Assembly: GCA_910586095.1 (NCBI GenBank)
Contig: CAJUHQ010000162.1
Span: forward strand, 1 to 6,198
Direction of reading: 5' to 3'
Length of the DNA stretch: 6,198 nt
From: an uncultured Lachnospiraceae bacterium
GTDB taxonomy: Bacteria; Bacillota; Clostridia; Lachnospirales; Lachnospiraceae
Made by a program: the position numbers and the translations under genes. Positions 6,099 to 6,198 of this stretch are shown here, in pieces (position 1 is the first letter of the stretch; the number at the start of each line of letters is the position of its first letter). The notes under the pieces were generated by a model, which was not told where the DNA came from, did not search any database, and was given only the letters and a program-made list of their open reading frames with translations.

Positions 6099-6198
6099 TT
6101 GTTACAAAGTATCTGTGAAGTACCTTATACAATGCTCATGTATGGTAAAGAAGCAAACAACCGAAAACAAGAGATAGACCGCCAGCACCACACTATTC
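6099..6198 (+). CDS. Probable 5' end of a divergent gene, truncated by the window edge
   Basis: The frame is open from 6084 (after TGA 6081-6083) to the last base with no stop. The proposed start is TTG 6099, with AGGAG (6091-6095) 3 bases upstream, a tight spacing. In-frame ATGs at 6132 and 6138 are alternatives without a good ribosome binding site. From the TTG the visible part is 33 residues, beginning MLQSICEVPYTMLMYGKEAN and ending in a charged, polar stretch rich in Arg, Gln and His. I do not recognise the family. It faces away from the AraC-type regulator, the usual arrangement for a regulated target. A chance open frame of this length is possible, so confidence is moderate. Confidence 0.42.
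   Translation, partial: MLQSICEVPYTMLMYGKEANNRKQEIDRQHHTI

Noticed and set aside
5947..6132. Minus-strand 61-codon frame upstream of the regulator
   Set aside because: The translation is Phe-, Tyr- and Leu-rich from A/T-rich spacer, it spans the candidate promoter, and no family resemblance or good ribosome binding site is visible.
1..6198. CRISPR array, tRNA, rRNA, insertion sequence or attachment site
   Set aside because: No regularly spaced direct repeats, no cloverleaf, no transposase and no terminal repeats with a target duplication were seen on either strand.

Overview
The window reads as chromosomal DNA of a low-to-moderate-GC Gram-positive bacterium, most likely a Lachnospiraceae-type clostridium. 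Three things point there: the SecA sequence is of the clostridial type, including the insert around residues 240-275 and a C-terminal zinc motif; secA is followed directly by prfB, as in Firmicutes; and the ribosome binding sites are strong AGGAGG-like sites. The family assignment rests on recalled sequence similarity, not on a search.

Layout. Bases 1-216 hold a good extended -10 promoter (86-114) and a short leader with a small hairpin. secA (217-2781) encodes the preprotein translocase ATPase. After a 72-base gap carrying a perfect 7-bp hairpin comes prfB (2854-3967), peptide chain release factor 2. It is intact only if the ribosome makes a +1 shift at CTT TGA C (2926-2932), the classical autoregulatory site; the open frame from 2975 is just the downstream part. 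The spacer 3968-4352 holds three successive inverted repeats, the last being a convincing intrinsic terminator with a run of seven T (4167-4210). A GTG-started gene (4353-4943) encodes a small exported or membrane-anchored protein with an acidic linker and a compact C-terminal domain that resembles a BECR-type (barnase/EndoU/colicin/RelE-like) nuclease fold; that function is inferred. A long hairpin (4944-4991) fills the gap between this gene and a convergent AraC-family regulator on the minus strand (4994-5896) and should terminate both. The last 300 bases are an intergenic region with a minus-strand promoter candidate, two short palindromes and the probable start of a divergent + strand gene that runs off the window at 6198.

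How the genes relate. secA and prfB are housekeeping genes, probably co-transcribed. The putative exported protein and the AraC-type regulator have no visible functional tie to them or to each other. The regulator's likeliest target is the divergent, truncated gene, as is common for this family. I found no CRISPR array, tRNA, rRNA, insertion sequence or clearly new multi-gene system. The items most worth a second look are the RF2 recoding site with its shortened Shine-Dalgarno-like element, the hairpin cluster behind prfB, and the small exported protein.
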